A program made the translations under genes and the position numbers. From Rubrivirga sp. SAORIC476 (GTDB taxonomy: Bacteria > Bacteroidota > Rhodothermia > Rhodothermales > Rubricoccaceae), in assembly GCF_002283555.1 (NCBI RefSeq), contig NZ_MVOI01000002.1, forward strand, positions 337,501 through 401,500: DNA of 64,000 bases, given 5' to 3'. Position 1 is the stretch's first letter; each line of letters begins with the position of its first letter. Below the pieces are notes generated by a model. That model did no database searches. It had not been told where the DNA came from and was given only the letters and a program-made list of their open reading frames with translations. Shown here in pieces: positions 7,885-18,150 of this stretch.

Positions 7885-8928
7885 ATGCCCCAGACTCCAG
7901 ACACGAACCGACGCGTCGTCCTCGCCGCGCGCCCCGAGGGAGCCCCCACCCCGGACACCTTCCGCCTCGAACACGACCCGGTGCCGGAGCCCGCCGAGGG
8001 CCAGCTTCTGCTGCGCACCGTTTACCTGTCGCTCGACCCGTACATGCGCGGCCGCATCAGCGACGCACCGTCGTACGCCGCGCCCGTCGCGGTCGGCGGC
8101 CTGATGGTCGGCGGCACGGTCTGCCGCGTGGAGATCTCCCGTCACCCGGACTACGCCGCCGGGGACTGGGTCCTCGGCTACACCGGCTGGCAGGACTATG
8201 CGCTCTCCGACGGCCAGGGCCTCACGGCGCTCGACCCGACCCGCATGCAGCCCTCCTGGGCGCTCGGCATCCTCGGCATGCCCGGCTTCACCGCCTACAT
8301 GGGCCTGACCGACATCGGCCAGCCCAAGGCCGGCGAGACCGTGGTCGTCGCCGCGGCCTCCGGCGCGGTCGGCTCCGTCGTCGGCCAGGTCGCCAAGCTG
8401 CTGGGCTGTCGCGTGGTCGGCATCGCGGGCGGCACGGAGAAGTGTGACTACGTCGTGGACACGCTGGGCTTCGACGCCTGCATCGACCACCGCCAGGACG
8501 ACCTCCCCGGACGCCTCGCGGATGCCTGCCCGGATGGGATCGACGTGTACTTCGAGAACGTCGGCGGTAAGGTCTTCGACGCCGTCCTCCCTCTCCTGAA
8601 CACCCGGGCGCGCATCCCGCTCTGCGGCCTGATCGCCACGTACAACGCCACCGAACTCCCTCCCGGCCCAGACCGCATGTCGGTCCTGACGGGCACGCTG
8701 CTCAAGAAGAGCATCCGCATGCAGGGCTTCATCGTCTTCGACGACTATGGCGACCGGTACGGCGAGTTCCTGAAGACGGTCGGCCCCTGGGTCGCCGACG
8801 GCAAGCTGCACTACCGCGAAGACGTGGTCGACGGCCTGGAGCACGCGGCCGAGGGCCTGATCGGCATGCTGGAGGGCCAGAACTTCGGCAAGCTGGTCGT
8901 GCGCGTTGGCCCCGACGACCTCGCGTGA
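7885..8928 (+). CDS. NADP-dependent oxidoreductase, MDR superfamily (CurA/LTB4DH-like)
   Basis: The 347-residue protein has the zinc-free medium-chain reductase layout. The N-terminal GroES-like domain contains YLSLDPYMRGRISD, the hallmark of the curcumin/2-alkenal reductase (CurA, LTB4 dehydrogenase) branch. A Rossmann domain follows with VVAAASGAVGSVVGQVAKL. These enzymes reduce alpha,beta-unsaturated carbonyls with NADPH in the cytosol, often as detoxification. Length is normal for the family. The ATG start gives MPQTPDTNRRVVLAARPEG, matching the usual start of these proteins. It appears to be monocistronic. Confidence 0.9.
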   Translation: MPQTPDTNRRVVLAARPEGAPTPDTFRLEHDPVPEPAEGQLLLRTVYLSLDPYMRGRISDAPSYAAPVAVGGLMVGGTVCRVEISRHPDYAAGDWVLGYTGWQDYALSDGQGLTALDPTRMQPSWALGILGMPGFTAYMGLTDIGQPKAGETVVVAAASGAVGSVVGQVAKLLGCRVVGIAGGTEKCDYVVDTLGFDACIDHRQDDLPGRLADACPDGIDVYFENVGGKVFDAVLPLLNTRARIPLCGLIATYNATELPPGPDRMSVLTGTLLKKSIRMQGFIVFDDYGDRYGEFLKTVGPWVADGKLHYREDVVDGLEHAAEGLIGMLEGQNFGKLVVRVGPDDLA

Positions 8929-9040
8929 GCGGAGCGCCGGGGGACCATGCCGTCGGCCCGTTTCATCCCCCCATGTGGCGCCCGTCCTGCCCCCCACGTG
9001 AGGCCCACATTGGGGGCCAGGCGCTCCGATCGGCCCCTCG

Positions 9041-9616
9041 TCACGGCTTCTCTTCTCGGCTCAACCTGTCGAGGAACGTCTCGAACCGCCGTCGCCGGGT
9101 TTCGGGCTTCTTCGCCGTCATCAACCCGGATGCGATGACGTACCGGCTCGACTTGTTCAGGGTCTGGAAGAACCGCTTCGCAACTGGCCGACTCTCCAGC
9201 GCAGCCACGAAGTCTGCCGGGACCTCCATCTCACTCGGCGGGGGGTACGCGTTCTCCCATCGGCCGTCCGCCTTCGCCGCACGCACCTGCGCGAGGCCCG
9301 GCTCCTCCATGCGGCCCTCGCGGATCAGGCGCGCCACGTGCTCGGTGTTGCGCTTCGACCAGATGCTCCGCGCCGTCCTGGGCGTGATCCGCTGGAGGTA
9401 GGCCTGGTCGTCGAGCGACTTCTTGATGCCGTCGATCCAGCCCCAGCACAGCGTCTCGGCCACGATGTCGTCCCAGCCGACGCTCGGGAGTCCCGACTTC
9501 TTTTTGAACACCTTCACCCAGAGCTCGGATTCCGTCGCGTGGTTCGCCGTCAGCCACTCGCGGAGGGCTTCGGGTGAGGCAAAGGATCTCGTCGTTTCTG
9601 GATTGACGTCGGGCAT
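9041..9616 (-). CDS. YdeI/OmpD-associated family protein
   Basis: The 191-residue product carries the YdeI pattern: FASPEALREWLTANH, then WDDIVAETLCWGWIDG and a Lys/Arg-rich region with IWSKRNTEHVARL, ending in KRFFQTLNKSSRYVIASGL. Family members are small cytosolic proteins sometimes linked to envelope stress or bacteriocin sensitivity; their biochemical role is unclear. An in-frame ATG at 9634 would add six residues. A TAGCTTCG promoter-like motif lies at 9677-9684. The gene stands alone between a convergent oxidoreductase and the deiodinase-like gene. Confidence 0.83.
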   Translation of the reverse strand: MPDVNPETTRSFASPEALREWLTANHATESELWVKVFKKKSGLPSVGWDDIVAETLCWGWIDGIKKSLDDQAYLQRITPRTARSIWSKRNTEHVARLIREGRMEEPGLAQVRAAKADGRWENAYPPPSEMEVPADFVAALESRPVAKRFFQTLNKSSRYVIASGLMTAKKPETRRRRFETFLDRLSREEKP

Positions 9617-9676
9617 GGCGTAGTCCAGAGGCATCTGTCGGACGTTCGGCCGCGACAGGCAGAGGAAGGGGTGCCG

Positions 9677-9684
9677 CGAAGCTA
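9677..9684 (-). promoter_or_regulatory. -7-like promoter element upstream of the YdeI gene
   Basis: TAGCTTCG on the minus strand, 60 nt before the chosen ATG (42 nt before the alternative). It matches the motif seen upstream of many genes in this window. Confidence 0.4.
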
Positions 9685-9817
9685 TGGACGCCGCCGGAGA
9701 CTGCGGCGCCCGAGGATGCAGGAGCCCATCGTCGGCATGGGGTGGCGAGGTCTTCACCCCGGCCGGCGCCCTCCAGAACCGAGTCTGCGCGCTCGACGCG
9801 AGCGGCCCCCTCGCGCC

Positions 9818-10486
9818 TCAGCGCCAGATCACCACCTCCGAGAGCGGCTTCCGCTGGAGGTCCGGCACCCTCGCCCCCTCCGCCGGGTAGCCCACCGGGA
9901 AGAGGATGAACGGCGCCTCGTTCGCCGGGCGTTCCAGCACCTCCGAGAGAAACCGCATCGGCGACGGCGTGTGCGTCAGCGTCGCCAGCCCAGCCCGGTG
10001 GAGCGATGCGATGAACAGCCCCGCCGCGATGCCGCAGCTCTCCTGCACGTAGTAGTGCTTCCGCTTCGTGCCGTCTGCCGTCACGCCGGTCCGCTGCGCG
10101 AACAGCACCACGAGCCACGGCGCCGTCTCCAGGAACGGCTTCTGCCAGTCGGTGCCGAGCGGCGCGAGCGCCTCCAGCCACTCGTCCGACATCCGCCCGC
10201 CGTAGCTGGCCCGCTCCTCTGCCTCCGCCGCCTCCCGGATGCGGCGCTTCAGGTCCGGGTCCGAGACGGCCACGAACGTCCACGGCTGCATGTGGGCCCC
10301 GCTGGGCGCCGTGCCCGCCGTCGCGATGGCGTGCTCGATCAGCGCCCGCGGCACCGGCCGGTCCGAGAACTCGCGCACCGAGCGCCGCGCGTCCATCACG
10401 TCGAAGAACGCCTCCGCCCGCTCCAGCGACTCCGCCTCGGTCAGCGGGTCGACGGTGTACGGGATCGTCGGGAGCGGCCCTGCCAC
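9818..10486 (-). CDS. Iodotyrosine deiodinase-like FMN nitroreductase (halotyrosine dehalogenase)
   Basis: The 222-residue nitroreductase-fold protein has FMN-binding RRSVREFSDRPVP (34-46) and TAPSGAHMQPW (59-69). It shows the active-site lid of iodotyrosine deiodinase: Glu91, Tyr95 and Lys116, at the same spacing (4 and 21 residues) as Glu157, Tyr161 and Lys182 of human IYD, which grip the zwitterion of halotyrosine. The segments EWLEALAPLGTDWQKPFLE and LATLTHTPSPMRFL are also IYD-like. The predicted reaction is reductive dehalogenation of iodo-, bromo- or chlorotyrosine using FMN. The GTG start overlaps the asnS TAG stop, so the two are probably co-translated. Substrate is inferred, not shown. 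Confidence 0.85.
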   Translation of the reverse strand: MAGPLPTIPYTVDPLTEAESLERAEAFFDVMDARRSVREFSDRPVPRALIEHAIATAGTAPSGAHMQPWTFVAVSDPDLKRRIREAAEAEERASYGGRMSDEWLEALAPLGTDWQKPFLETAPWLVVLFAQRTGVTADGTKRKHYYVQESCGIAAGLFIASLHRAGLATLTHTPSPMRFLSEVLERPANEAPFILFPVGYPAEGARVPDLQRKPLSEVVIWR

Positions 10487-11994
10487 TACGGGTGGAGGCG
10501 TCCGAGGAGCCGCGGGAAAGGCCCGGTCTCGCGAACGTGCGACAGGCCGCAGACCCACGCCACGGTTCGCTCCAGGCCCAGCCCGAAGCCCGCGTGCGGC
10601 ACGCTGCCGTACTTGCGCAGGTCGAAGTACCAGTCGAAGGCGCTCTCCGGCAGTCCGTGCGCCTCCACCTGATCCCTCAGGAACTGGAGGTCGGTCGCGC
10701 GTTCTCCCCCGCCGATGATCTCGCCGTAGCCCTCCGGCGCGAGCACGTCCATGCCCAGCGCCAGCCGGTCGTCCTCGGGGTCGCGCTTCATGTAGAACGC
10801 CTTCACTGCCGCCGGGTAGCGGTGCACGATGACCGGCGTCGGGAAGTGCTTCGTCAGGATCGTCTCGTCGGACGCCCCGAAGTCGGCGCCCCACTCGAAG
10901 CCCGCCGCGCTGGCCTTCCAAGTCGGGATGTTGCGCAGCCCCTCCGCGATCTCGTCGAGACGGACGTTGATCTCGATCTCGCGGGCGTCGATGCGCCGCT
11001 TCTCGCCCTTCTTGGCCTGTCCGTAGGCTCCGCGGTTGCGGTCGCGCTCGTCTTCCAGGGCCTTCTGCTCGTCCTCCAGCCCTTCCTGCTCGGCGTCGAG
11101 CATCAGCTGGGTCTGGTCGCTCGTCAGCAGTTCCACCGCCTCCGAGTAGCTGAGGCGCGGGAACGGAGCCCCCGCCGCTGCCTCCAGCGCGCCCGTGTCG
11201 CGCTCCAGGACCGCCAGTTCGTCGCGGCAGTCGGCCAGGACCGCCGTCAGGATCGCCACCAGCAGTTCCTCCGCCACCTCCATGTTCATGGACAGGTCGT
11301 AGAACGCCATCTCCGGCTCGATCATCCAGAACTCCGTCAGGTGCCGCCGGGTGCGCGACTTCTCCGCCCGGAAGGTCGGGCCGAAGGTGTAGATCTTGCC
11401 GTGCGCCATCGCCATCGCCTCCCCGTGGAGCTGGCCGCTCTGGGTCAGGTAGGCGGGCTCGTCGAAGTAGTCCAGCTCGAACAGCGTCGAGGTGCCCTCG
11501 ACCGCGTTGCCGGTCAGGATCGGGGCGTCCATCTGGATGAAGTCCTCGCCCTGGAAGTAGGCGTGGATGGCCATGATGATGCGGTTGCGGATCCGCATGG
11601 CCGCCCACTGGCGCTGGCTCCGCAGCCACAGGTGACGGCGGTCCATGAGGAACTCGACGCCGTGCTCCTTGGGCGTGATCGGGTAAGGCTCGGCCAGCGC
11701 GATGACCTCCAGGGAGGTCGCCTGCACCTCCACCCCACCCCGCTGCCGGTCGTCCGCCCGGACGGTGCCGACGACGCGGAACGCGCTCTCCTGCGTCAGC
11801 GACGCCGCGGCCTCCCACGACGCAGCGTCCACCTGCTCCTCGTTCACCACCACCTGCACGATGCCGGAGCCGTCGCGCAGTTCGAGGAACATCAGTCCCT
11901 TCGAGCCGCGGGCGTTGTACAGCCACCCGTTCACGGTGACGGTCTCACCGGTGGACTCGGGCAGGGCGTGGACGCGGACGAACGGCTCGGTCAT
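10486..11994 (-). CDS. asnS: Asparaginyl-tRNA synthetase with charged insertion
   Basis: This class II aminoacyl-tRNA synthetase of 502 residues has an N-terminal OB-fold anticodon domain ([20 protein letters not shown]), motif 2 ([20 protein letters not shown], 203-222) and motif 3 ([13 protein letters not shown]). It charges tRNA-Asn in the cytosol. It is about 35 residues longer than typical 466-residue AsnRS. The extra material is a highly charged, probably coiled-coil stretch at about 295-358 ([17 protein letters not shown] and following), between the EAVELL helix and the FEWGADFG segment. The start is the ATG at 11994, 21 nt downstream of a TAGCTTCG motif. The stop overlaps the deiodinase-like gene. 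Confidence 0.95.
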   Translation of the reverse strand: MTEPFVRVHALPESTGETVTVNGWLYNARGSKGLMFLELRDGSGIVQVVVNEEQVDAASWEAAASLTQESAFRVVGTVRADDRQRGGVEVQATSLEVIALAEPYPITPKEHGVEFLMDRRHLWLRSQRQWAAMRIRNRIIMAIHAYFQGEDFIQMDAPILTGNAVEGTSTLFELDYFDEPAYLTQSGQLHGEAMAMAHGKIYTFGPTFRAEKSRTRRHLTEFWMIEPEMAFYDLSMNMEVAEELLVAILTAVLADCRDELAVLERDTGALEAAAGAPFPRLSYSEAVELLTSDQTQLMLDAEQEGLEDEQKALEDERDRNRGAYGQAKKGEKRRIDAREIEINVRLDEIAEGLRNIPTWKASAAGFEWGADFGASDETILTKHFPTPVIVHRYPAAVKAFYMKRDPEDDRLALGMDVLAPEGYGEIIGGGERATDLQFLRDQVEAHGLPESAFDWYFDLRKYGSVPHAGFGLGLERTVAWVCGLSHVRETGPFPRLLGRLHP

Positions 11995-12015
11995 GACGGG
12001 GCGCAGGGGGAAGCC

Positions 12016-12023
12016 CGAAGCTA
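12016..12023 (-). promoter_or_regulatory. -7-like promoter element upstream of asnS
   Basis: TAGCTTCG on the minus strand, ending 21 nt before the asnS ATG, which fits a short leader. Confidence 0.45.
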
Positions 12024-12084
12024 CCGTCGCCGCGGGGGCCGCCGCGCGTAGAGCGTGGGAGAAGAGGGCCGCGACGCCGCGCGA

Positions 12085-12110
12085 CCGCCTCGGCGCCGTC
12101 ACCGAGGCGG
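12085..12110. repeat. GC hairpin, member of CCTCGG-N8-CCGAGG family
   Basis: CCGCCTCGG (12085-12093) pairs perfectly with CCGAGGCGG (12102-12110) around the loop cgccgtca. It lies between the GWxTD gene end and the asnS start, next to a second hairpin. Confidence 0.65.
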
Positions 12111-12131
12111 GGCGCCCGACGGGGGGCGCCC
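12110..12131 (-). terminator. Hairpin downstream of the GWxTD gene
   Basis: GGGCGCCC (12110-12117) and GGGCGCCC (12124-12131) form an 8-bp self-complementary stem 14 nt past the GWxTD stop codon. There is no T-run, so termination is only likely. Confidence 0.4.
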
Positions 12132-12144
12132 GCGCACGCGCCGC

Positions 12145-13548
12145 CTAGAAGCGGCGCAGTTCGTTCTGCCAGTCCAACACCGACGACTCGCCGGTCACGT
12201 TCGAGTGCAGCAGCTCGTAGCGGTCCGACGAGTAGCGGTCCACGAACACGAACAGCGAGCGGCCCTCGCCGGGGATGTTCTCGTAGCTCCAGATCTCGTG
12301 CTGCAGCAGGTCCGCCTCGAACGGGCGCCGGTCGATCTCCGACGGCGGGCCGTAGGTGAGGTAGATCCGGCCCCGGTCGGTTTCGTAGGGCTCCTGGCCG
12401 AACTCGCTGTAGTTGGCCATGACGGTCCGCAACCGGCCATAGAAGGTCTGCCGCGCATCGTTGATGCTGGGGCGCTCGTCCTGGTCACGAGAGCTCCAGA
12501 ACGAGACCAGGAAGCGGCGGCGGTCCTCGTCGGTGGCGAGCGCCGCGATCTGGGCCTCCTCGCGAGCCGTCGCGATCACCCGCGCGTGGCGAATGTTGAG
12601 GTCCAGTTCCTCCTCGCCCATGGCCGCGTACAGTGTCTCCTCGTAGGACATCATGTCCGCCGCGGAGAGGGCCCGCTCCACGTCCGGGTTGATGACGAAG
12701 AAGCGCTTGGTCTGCTCCGCGACCGCTTCGTTGGCCTCATTCAGGGCCACCAGCCGGAGATGATAGATGCCGCTGGGCAACGTGCTCACGTCGATCTGTC
12801 CCGCGACCACGTCCACGGGTCGGGCTGTGCGCGCCAGCCGCGTCTCGTGCGCCGGAAGCGCAGCGCCTCCGGCACTTTCCGCGATGAACGAGACCAGCGT
12901 GTAGGTGTCCGTGTCGGACGGCGGGCTGTACACCTCGGTGTAGTAGCTGACCGTCGCCCCGATGCCGCCATAGAAGGCGTCCGGGTTCGGGCGGATCATC
13001 AGCCCGCTCTTGGTCAGCGGGTTCGTCGCGTCGGTGGACGGCTGGATGGCCGTCGCCAGTTGGATCGCCGAGATGGAGGTGCCCTCCGCTCCGGCGTAGT
13101 CCGGAACGGTCAGGTTGAGCAGCGCCTTGACCTCCGCCTGCCCCTCCGGCTGGAGCGTCACGTCGACCTCGTACTCGCCCGGCGCGACGGCCATCCGGAG
13201 CTGCTCGACGAAGACCTGGCTGGACGACAGGGCCGCGGTGTCGGCGAGGGCGTAGGCGAAGGGCAGCGTCTGGTCGAAGGCGGGCGTGACCTCAGCGGAC
13301 GAGGGCGCCGCCTGCGCGACGGGGCGCACGACCACATGCGTCGGGACCGTGGCCTCGAAGCCCTCCGCCGCCGCGGCGAACGGCAGCGTCTCGGCACGGA
13401 ACGACAGGTACAACTCCACGAGCGCCTGATCCTCGGTGTAGCGGAACGTCGCGACATCCGGACGGAAGATGACGCCCTCCTGGGCCGAGACCGCCGAGGC
13501 GGACAGGGAGAGCACGGCCAGGAGGACGGCGGAATAAAAACGGGGCAT
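12145..13548 (-). CDS. Secreted GWxTD domain protein
   Basis: The 467-residue product starts with a Sec signal peptide, MPRFYSAVLLAVLSLSASAV, with a likely cut after SAQ. The C-terminal 150 residues carry the GWxTD domain: FLVSFWSSRDQDERPSIND, then RGRIYLTYGPPSEIDRRPF, which is common in Bacteroidota and related phyla and often follows beta-sandwich domains. The function of the domain is unknown. The middle part has a beta-rich pattern (SGIYHLRLVALNEANEAV). A TATCTTCG motif lies 40 nt upstream, back to back with the pckA promoter-like motif, so the two genes probably share a divergent control region. Confidence 0.85.
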   Translation of the reverse strand: MPRFYSAVLLAVLSLSASAVSAQEGVIFRPDVATFRYTEDQALVELYLSFRAETLPFAAAAEGFEATVPTHVVVRPVAQAAPSSAEVTPAFDQTLPFAYALADTAALSSSQVFVEQLRMAVAPGEYEVDVTLQPEGQAEVKALLNLTVPDYAGAEGTSISAIQLATAIQPSTDATNPLTKSGLMIRPNPDAFYGGIGATVSYYTEVYSPPSDTDTYTLVSFIAESAGGAALPAHETRLARTARPVDVVAGQIDVSTLPSGIYHLRLVALNEANEAVAEQTKRFFVINPDVERALSAADMMSYEETLYAAMGEEELDLNIRHARVIATAREEAQIAALATDEDRRRFLVSFWSSRDQDERPSINDARQTFYGRLRTVMANYSEFGQEPYETDRGRIYLTYGPPSEIDRRPFEADLLQHEIWSYENIPGEGRSLFVFVDRYSSDRYELLHSNVTGESSVLDWQNELRRF

Positions 13549-13588
13549 GCGGTTCAGAAATGCGGGTGTCGGACCAGAACGGACGGGG

Positions 13589-13596
13589 CGAAGATA
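13589..13596 (-). promoter_or_regulatory. -7-like promoter element for the GWxTD gene
   Basis: TATCTTCG on the minus strand, 40 nt before the ATG. The pckA element at 13643 faces the other way, 46 nt off. Confidence 0.4.
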
Positions 13597-13642
13597 ACGT
13601 GCGTTGCCCCCCGGCCCGGTCGTGGTGCCTGCGGAGACCCCG

Positions 13643-13650
13643 TAGTTTCG
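13643..13650 (+). promoter_or_regulatory. -7-like promoter element for pckA
   Basis: TAGTTTCG, 64 nt before the pckA ATG, close to the Bacteroidota TAnnTTTG -7 consensus. Confidence 0.45.
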
Positions 13651-13714
13651 AACTCTGCGCCGCGCTCCGCGTCCAACTTCCGGAAGCGCTTCCTGTCGCC
13701 TGACTCCTCGATTC

Positions 13715-15321
<1,607 letters not shown>

Positions 15322-15325
<4 letters not shown>

Positions 15326-15726
15326 CCACGCCGCGCGTCGTCCTCGACACGAACGTGCTCGTCGCCGCGGGCTTCCGGCCGGACTCTGCGTCCGGTCGGC
15401 TGGTCGCGGCGACGAGGGGCGGCCGCCTGCTCGCACTCTGGACCGACGCGACGCGCGCCGAGGCGAAGCGCATTCTCGGCCAGATCCCCCCGCTCGAAGA
15501 CCAGGACCTCGCCCTTCTCTTCCCCGAGGCGGGACAGGTCGCGGCCCCGCTGGCCGTCGGCCCCGTATCGGGGGCGGACGGCGTCATCGACCAGACGCTC
15601 GCGGCGCTGGCGCTCTCTGCAGGCGCCCCTCTCGTCACCGCCGACCGGCTGCTGGCAGCCGCCGCCACGGCTGCGGGCGCGACGGTCCTCTCCCCCACCG
15701 AGGCCGAGCGGCGACTCGCCAGCTAG
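15322..15726 (+). CDS. PIN-domain nuclease-like protein lacking a canonical start codon
   Basis: The frame gives RVVLDTNVLVAAGFRPDSAS, then ATRAEAKRIL and LVTADRLL. These are the acidic residues (Asp in LDTN, Glu, Asp in TADR) expected of a PIN-fold ribonuclease of about 130 residues. No ATG, GTG or TTG exists between the end of pckA and the LDTN motif; the first GTG (15355) would remove the essential Asp. The only codon placed for coupling is ATA at 15322, overlapping the pckA stop as ATAG. A non-standard start, a sequence error or a decayed gene are all possible. No antitoxin-like gene is adjacent. Its stop overlaps that of the convergent DUF3667 gene. Confidence 0.6.
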
Positions 15727-17243
15727 CTCAGCCGGAGCGCCAGGCCCGCGGCCACCAGGGTACCGATGCTCACGATCACCGTGTACATCATCGCGATGCC
15801 CGTCGCCTTCAACACAGTCCGTGGCCAGGATTGCCGGTAGACCCGCTTCTGGGCGAACAGGAAGTACGTCGGGATCGACAGGGCGAGCACCACCTGCATC
15901 TGGGAGACCCACGCACTGCCCTCCCCTCCGAGGCGGGTGACGATGAGCAACGCGGCGCCGACCAGGAACGTGAACGCGTGGACGTGCAGCCCGAACACGA
16001 GGTGTTCGCTGTAATAGGGGCTCCCGGCGTTGCGGACCGCCGCGCGAAGCTGCCGCAGCCTCCGAACCCTCCACGGCCGGAGCGCGGGGAGCGACCAGAC
16101 CACGCCCCGAAGCCGCCGCACGGCTCCACGGATGCGCCGCCGTCGAGCCAGACGCAGCTTCTTCCGCCGGCGGCGGACGCGACGCGCCTCCCGCCAGCGT
16201 CCTACCGTCCACCACCCCAACGCGACCTGGGCGGCGGCCTGTCGCCACCAGGGGGCATCCGGCGCAGGCCGGGACGGCCGAGGCCGGTGCCGAGGCGCGG
16301 TCCCGGCCCCCGCCACGAAGAACAGCTTGAGCAGGAGCGCGAACAGCGGCAGGACGAGGAAGAGCGCCGTCGGCACCTGCTGGACGACGGCTCGCTGGTA
16401 CTGGGCCGTCAGGAGCCGACGCTCGGTGGGCGACTCGGTCGCTTCGAGCCGCTGCGCGAGCCTGCCCTTCGCCCACTCGGGGATGCTGTCGTCGATGCCC
16501 TGGATCAATCCCTGCCCGACCGTGCTCACCTCCACGCGGCCGGTGTCGGCCAGAGCGGAGGCGACCGCGACCGGGAGCGAGGACACTGCGACGAGCGAGT
16601 CCTCGGGGAACGCGTCCAGCGAATCCTCCCAGGCCTGAAACAGCGTATCGGCCTCGGCGAGGTCGGCGGCCAGGGCCCGCAGCGAGTCGCCACGGCCGAG
16701 GCCCGGCAGGAGGACAGCCGCCGAGAGCACCGCGTCGCGCTCGATGCCATACACGTCCCCCCGCTCGTCGAGTCGCTCCGCCAGGTCCGCAGCCGTCAGC
16801 GTCGTGTCCGCGCGAACCGGGTCCAGCGTGATGCTCAGGGTGCCTCCCTGGAGCGGGTCCAGCAGCGACAGGAGGAAGAAGAACAGCAGCGTCGCCGTGA
16901 GGTAGAGCCGCAGCGGGCGCAGGTAGCGCGTCCGCCGACCGTCGAGGTACGCCTCGGTCAGGACGCCGGGACGAAACAGGAGCAGCCCGAGCGACCGCCA
17001 CAGCCGACCGTCGAGGCCGAAGTACTCCGACACCGACTCGCCGATGAAGACGTGCGCGGGCTGTCGGATCGGCTGGTCGCGCTGCCCGCAGTCGGGGCAG
17101 AACTGGCCCGGCAGCACGGCCCCGCAGTTGAGGCACGTCGTCGGCGGCTGGTGCGCCAGCCGGTCCGCGTCGGAGACGACGGTGTCCTCCCCCGGCGGAT
17201 CCGGGGTCACGAGGTCGGGCGGTGGGAGGGCGAGGTCAGGCAC
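15723..17243 (-). CDS. DUF3667 family membrane protein with zinc ribbon
   Basis: The 506-residue protein has an N-terminal CxxC...CxxC zinc ribbon (Cys37, 40, 49, 52 in TTCLNCGAVLPGQFCPDCGQ) and then the DUF3667 segment LFRPGVLTEAYLDGRRTRYL. A hydrophobic helix (LYLTATLLFFFLLSLLDPL) comes next, then a long extracytoplasmic region, and four more membrane segments near the end. A basic Arg-rich stretch lies at about 345-390. Function is unknown; such proteins are common in Bacteroidota. A TAGGTTCG motif ends 9 nt before the ATG, so the mRNA leader may be almost absent. Confidence 0.83.
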   Translation of the reverse strand: MPDLALPPPDLVTPDPPGEDTVVSDADRLAHQPPTTCLNCGAVLPGQFCPDCGQRDQPIRQPAHVFIGESVSEYFGLDGRLWRSLGLLLFRPGVLTEAYLDGRRTRYLRPLRLYLTATLLFFFLLSLLDPLQGGTLSITLDPVRADTTLTAADLAERLDERGDVYGIERDAVLSAAVLLPGLGRGDSLRALAADLAEADTLFQAWEDSLDAFPEDSLVAVSSLPVAVASALADTGRVEVSTVGQGLIQGIDDSIPEWAKGRLAQRLEATESPTERRLLTAQYQRAVVQQVPTALFLVLPLFALLLKLFFVAGAGTAPRHRPRPSRPAPDAPWWRQAAAQVALGWWTVGRWREARRVRRRRKKLRLARRRRIRGAVRRLRGVVWSLPALRPWRVRRLRQLRAAVRNAGSPYYSEHLVFGLHVHAFTFLVGAALLIVTRLGGEGSAWVSQMQVVLALSIPTYFLFAQKRVYRQSWPRTVLKATGIAMMYTVIVSIGTLVAAGLALRLS

Positions 17244-17252
17244 GGCGATGCG

Positions 17253-17260
17253 CGAACCTA
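17253..17260 (-). promoter_or_regulatory. -7-like promoter element for the DUF3667 gene
   Basis: TAGGTTCG on the minus strand, 9 nt from the ATG, which would give a near-leaderless transcript. Confidence 0.35.
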
Positions 17261-17279
17261 CGCGCGCGGCGCCGCCTCG

Positions 17280-18110
17280 TTACGAGAGGCTCCGCTCGAA
17301 CGTCGTCCGCCGGGCCTCCTCGAACCCGCCCGACGCGGGGTCGAACTGCCGCTCGGCCACCGTGAACGCCGCCCCCTCGATCTCGACGCGGTTGTAGAAG
17401 TTGATGCCCTTGTTGGAGCCTCGCCCGCGCGACGACGTGGCCGTGCCCGCGCTCGCGATCACGAGGCCGGTCCGCCCCCCCGCCTCGACGGGCAGTTCGA
17501 CCAACTGGACGTGGCTGCGGTGGAGGTGGCCGCACAGCACGAGGTCGACGTTCGCGCGCTGAGCCGCGTCGAGCGCGGCGCGAGCGTTGCGTGACACGTC
17601 GTGGTCCCCGAGTGCGTCGAGGTGGAGCAAGTGGTGGTGGAGCGTCAGCACGCGAAACGTCTCGGGAGGCTGCTCGGCGAAGAACGCCTCCATCTCCGCG
17701 ACGTGGCGAGAGCGGATCCGTCCGCCCTTGATGGTCCACCCGTGCGCCGAGTTGAGCCCGAACGCCGCCAGCCCGTCGATGGCGAACGCAGGCGTCGTGT
17801 CGTCGGCGATGTACTTGCGGAACCGCTTGGAGGGCCGCCAGAGGCGGTCGACCGGGTGATGCCACCACGCCCGCACGTCGTGGTTGCCAGGGACCACCAC
17901 CACGGGGGGCTCGAAGGCGTCCAGCATCGCCCGCGCCGCTCTGAACTCGTGCCGGCGCGCCCGCTGCGTGAGGTCTCCGGACACCACGACGAGGTCGACC
18001 GCGGCCGCGTTCACTTCCTCGACCAGCGCGCCGACCACGCGCTCGTCCGCGATCTTCCCGAAGTGGATGTCGGAGAGATGGGCGAGGGTACGGGATGCGG
18101 GTTCCATCAT
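17280..18110 (-). CDS. Calcineurin-like metallophosphoesterase
   Basis: The 276-residue protein shows the complete dimetal phosphoesterase motif set in order: LSDIHFGK (D-x-H), VVSGDLTQ (G-D), VVPGNHD (G-N-H-D), LTLHHHLLHL (H) and LCGHLHRSHV (G-H-x-H). It resembles the cyclic-nucleotide/Icc phosphodiesterase group of cytosolic enzymes, but the substrate cannot be read from sequence. The start is MMEPASRTLAHLSD at 18110; an upstream ATG at 18131 is less likely. It lies downstream of the E2 gene on the opposite side of the pdh cluster and may be its own unit. Confidence 0.88.
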   Translation of the reverse strand: MMEPASRTLAHLSDIHFGKIADERVVGALVEEVNAAAVDLVVVSGDLTQRARRHEFRAARAMLDAFEPPVVVVPGNHDVRAWWHHPVDRLWRPSKRFRKYIADDTTPAFAIDGLAAFGLNSAHGWTIKGGRIRSRHVAEMEAFFAEQPPETFRVLTLHHHLLHLDALGDHDVSRNARAALDAAQRANVDLVLCGHLHRSHVQLVELPVEAGGRTGLVIASAGTATSSRGRGSNKGINFYNRVEIEGAAFTVAERQFDPASGGFEEARRTTFERSLS

Positions 18111-18150
18111 GGACGAACGCGTACCTCGCACCCCGGACTCCGTACCCGCA

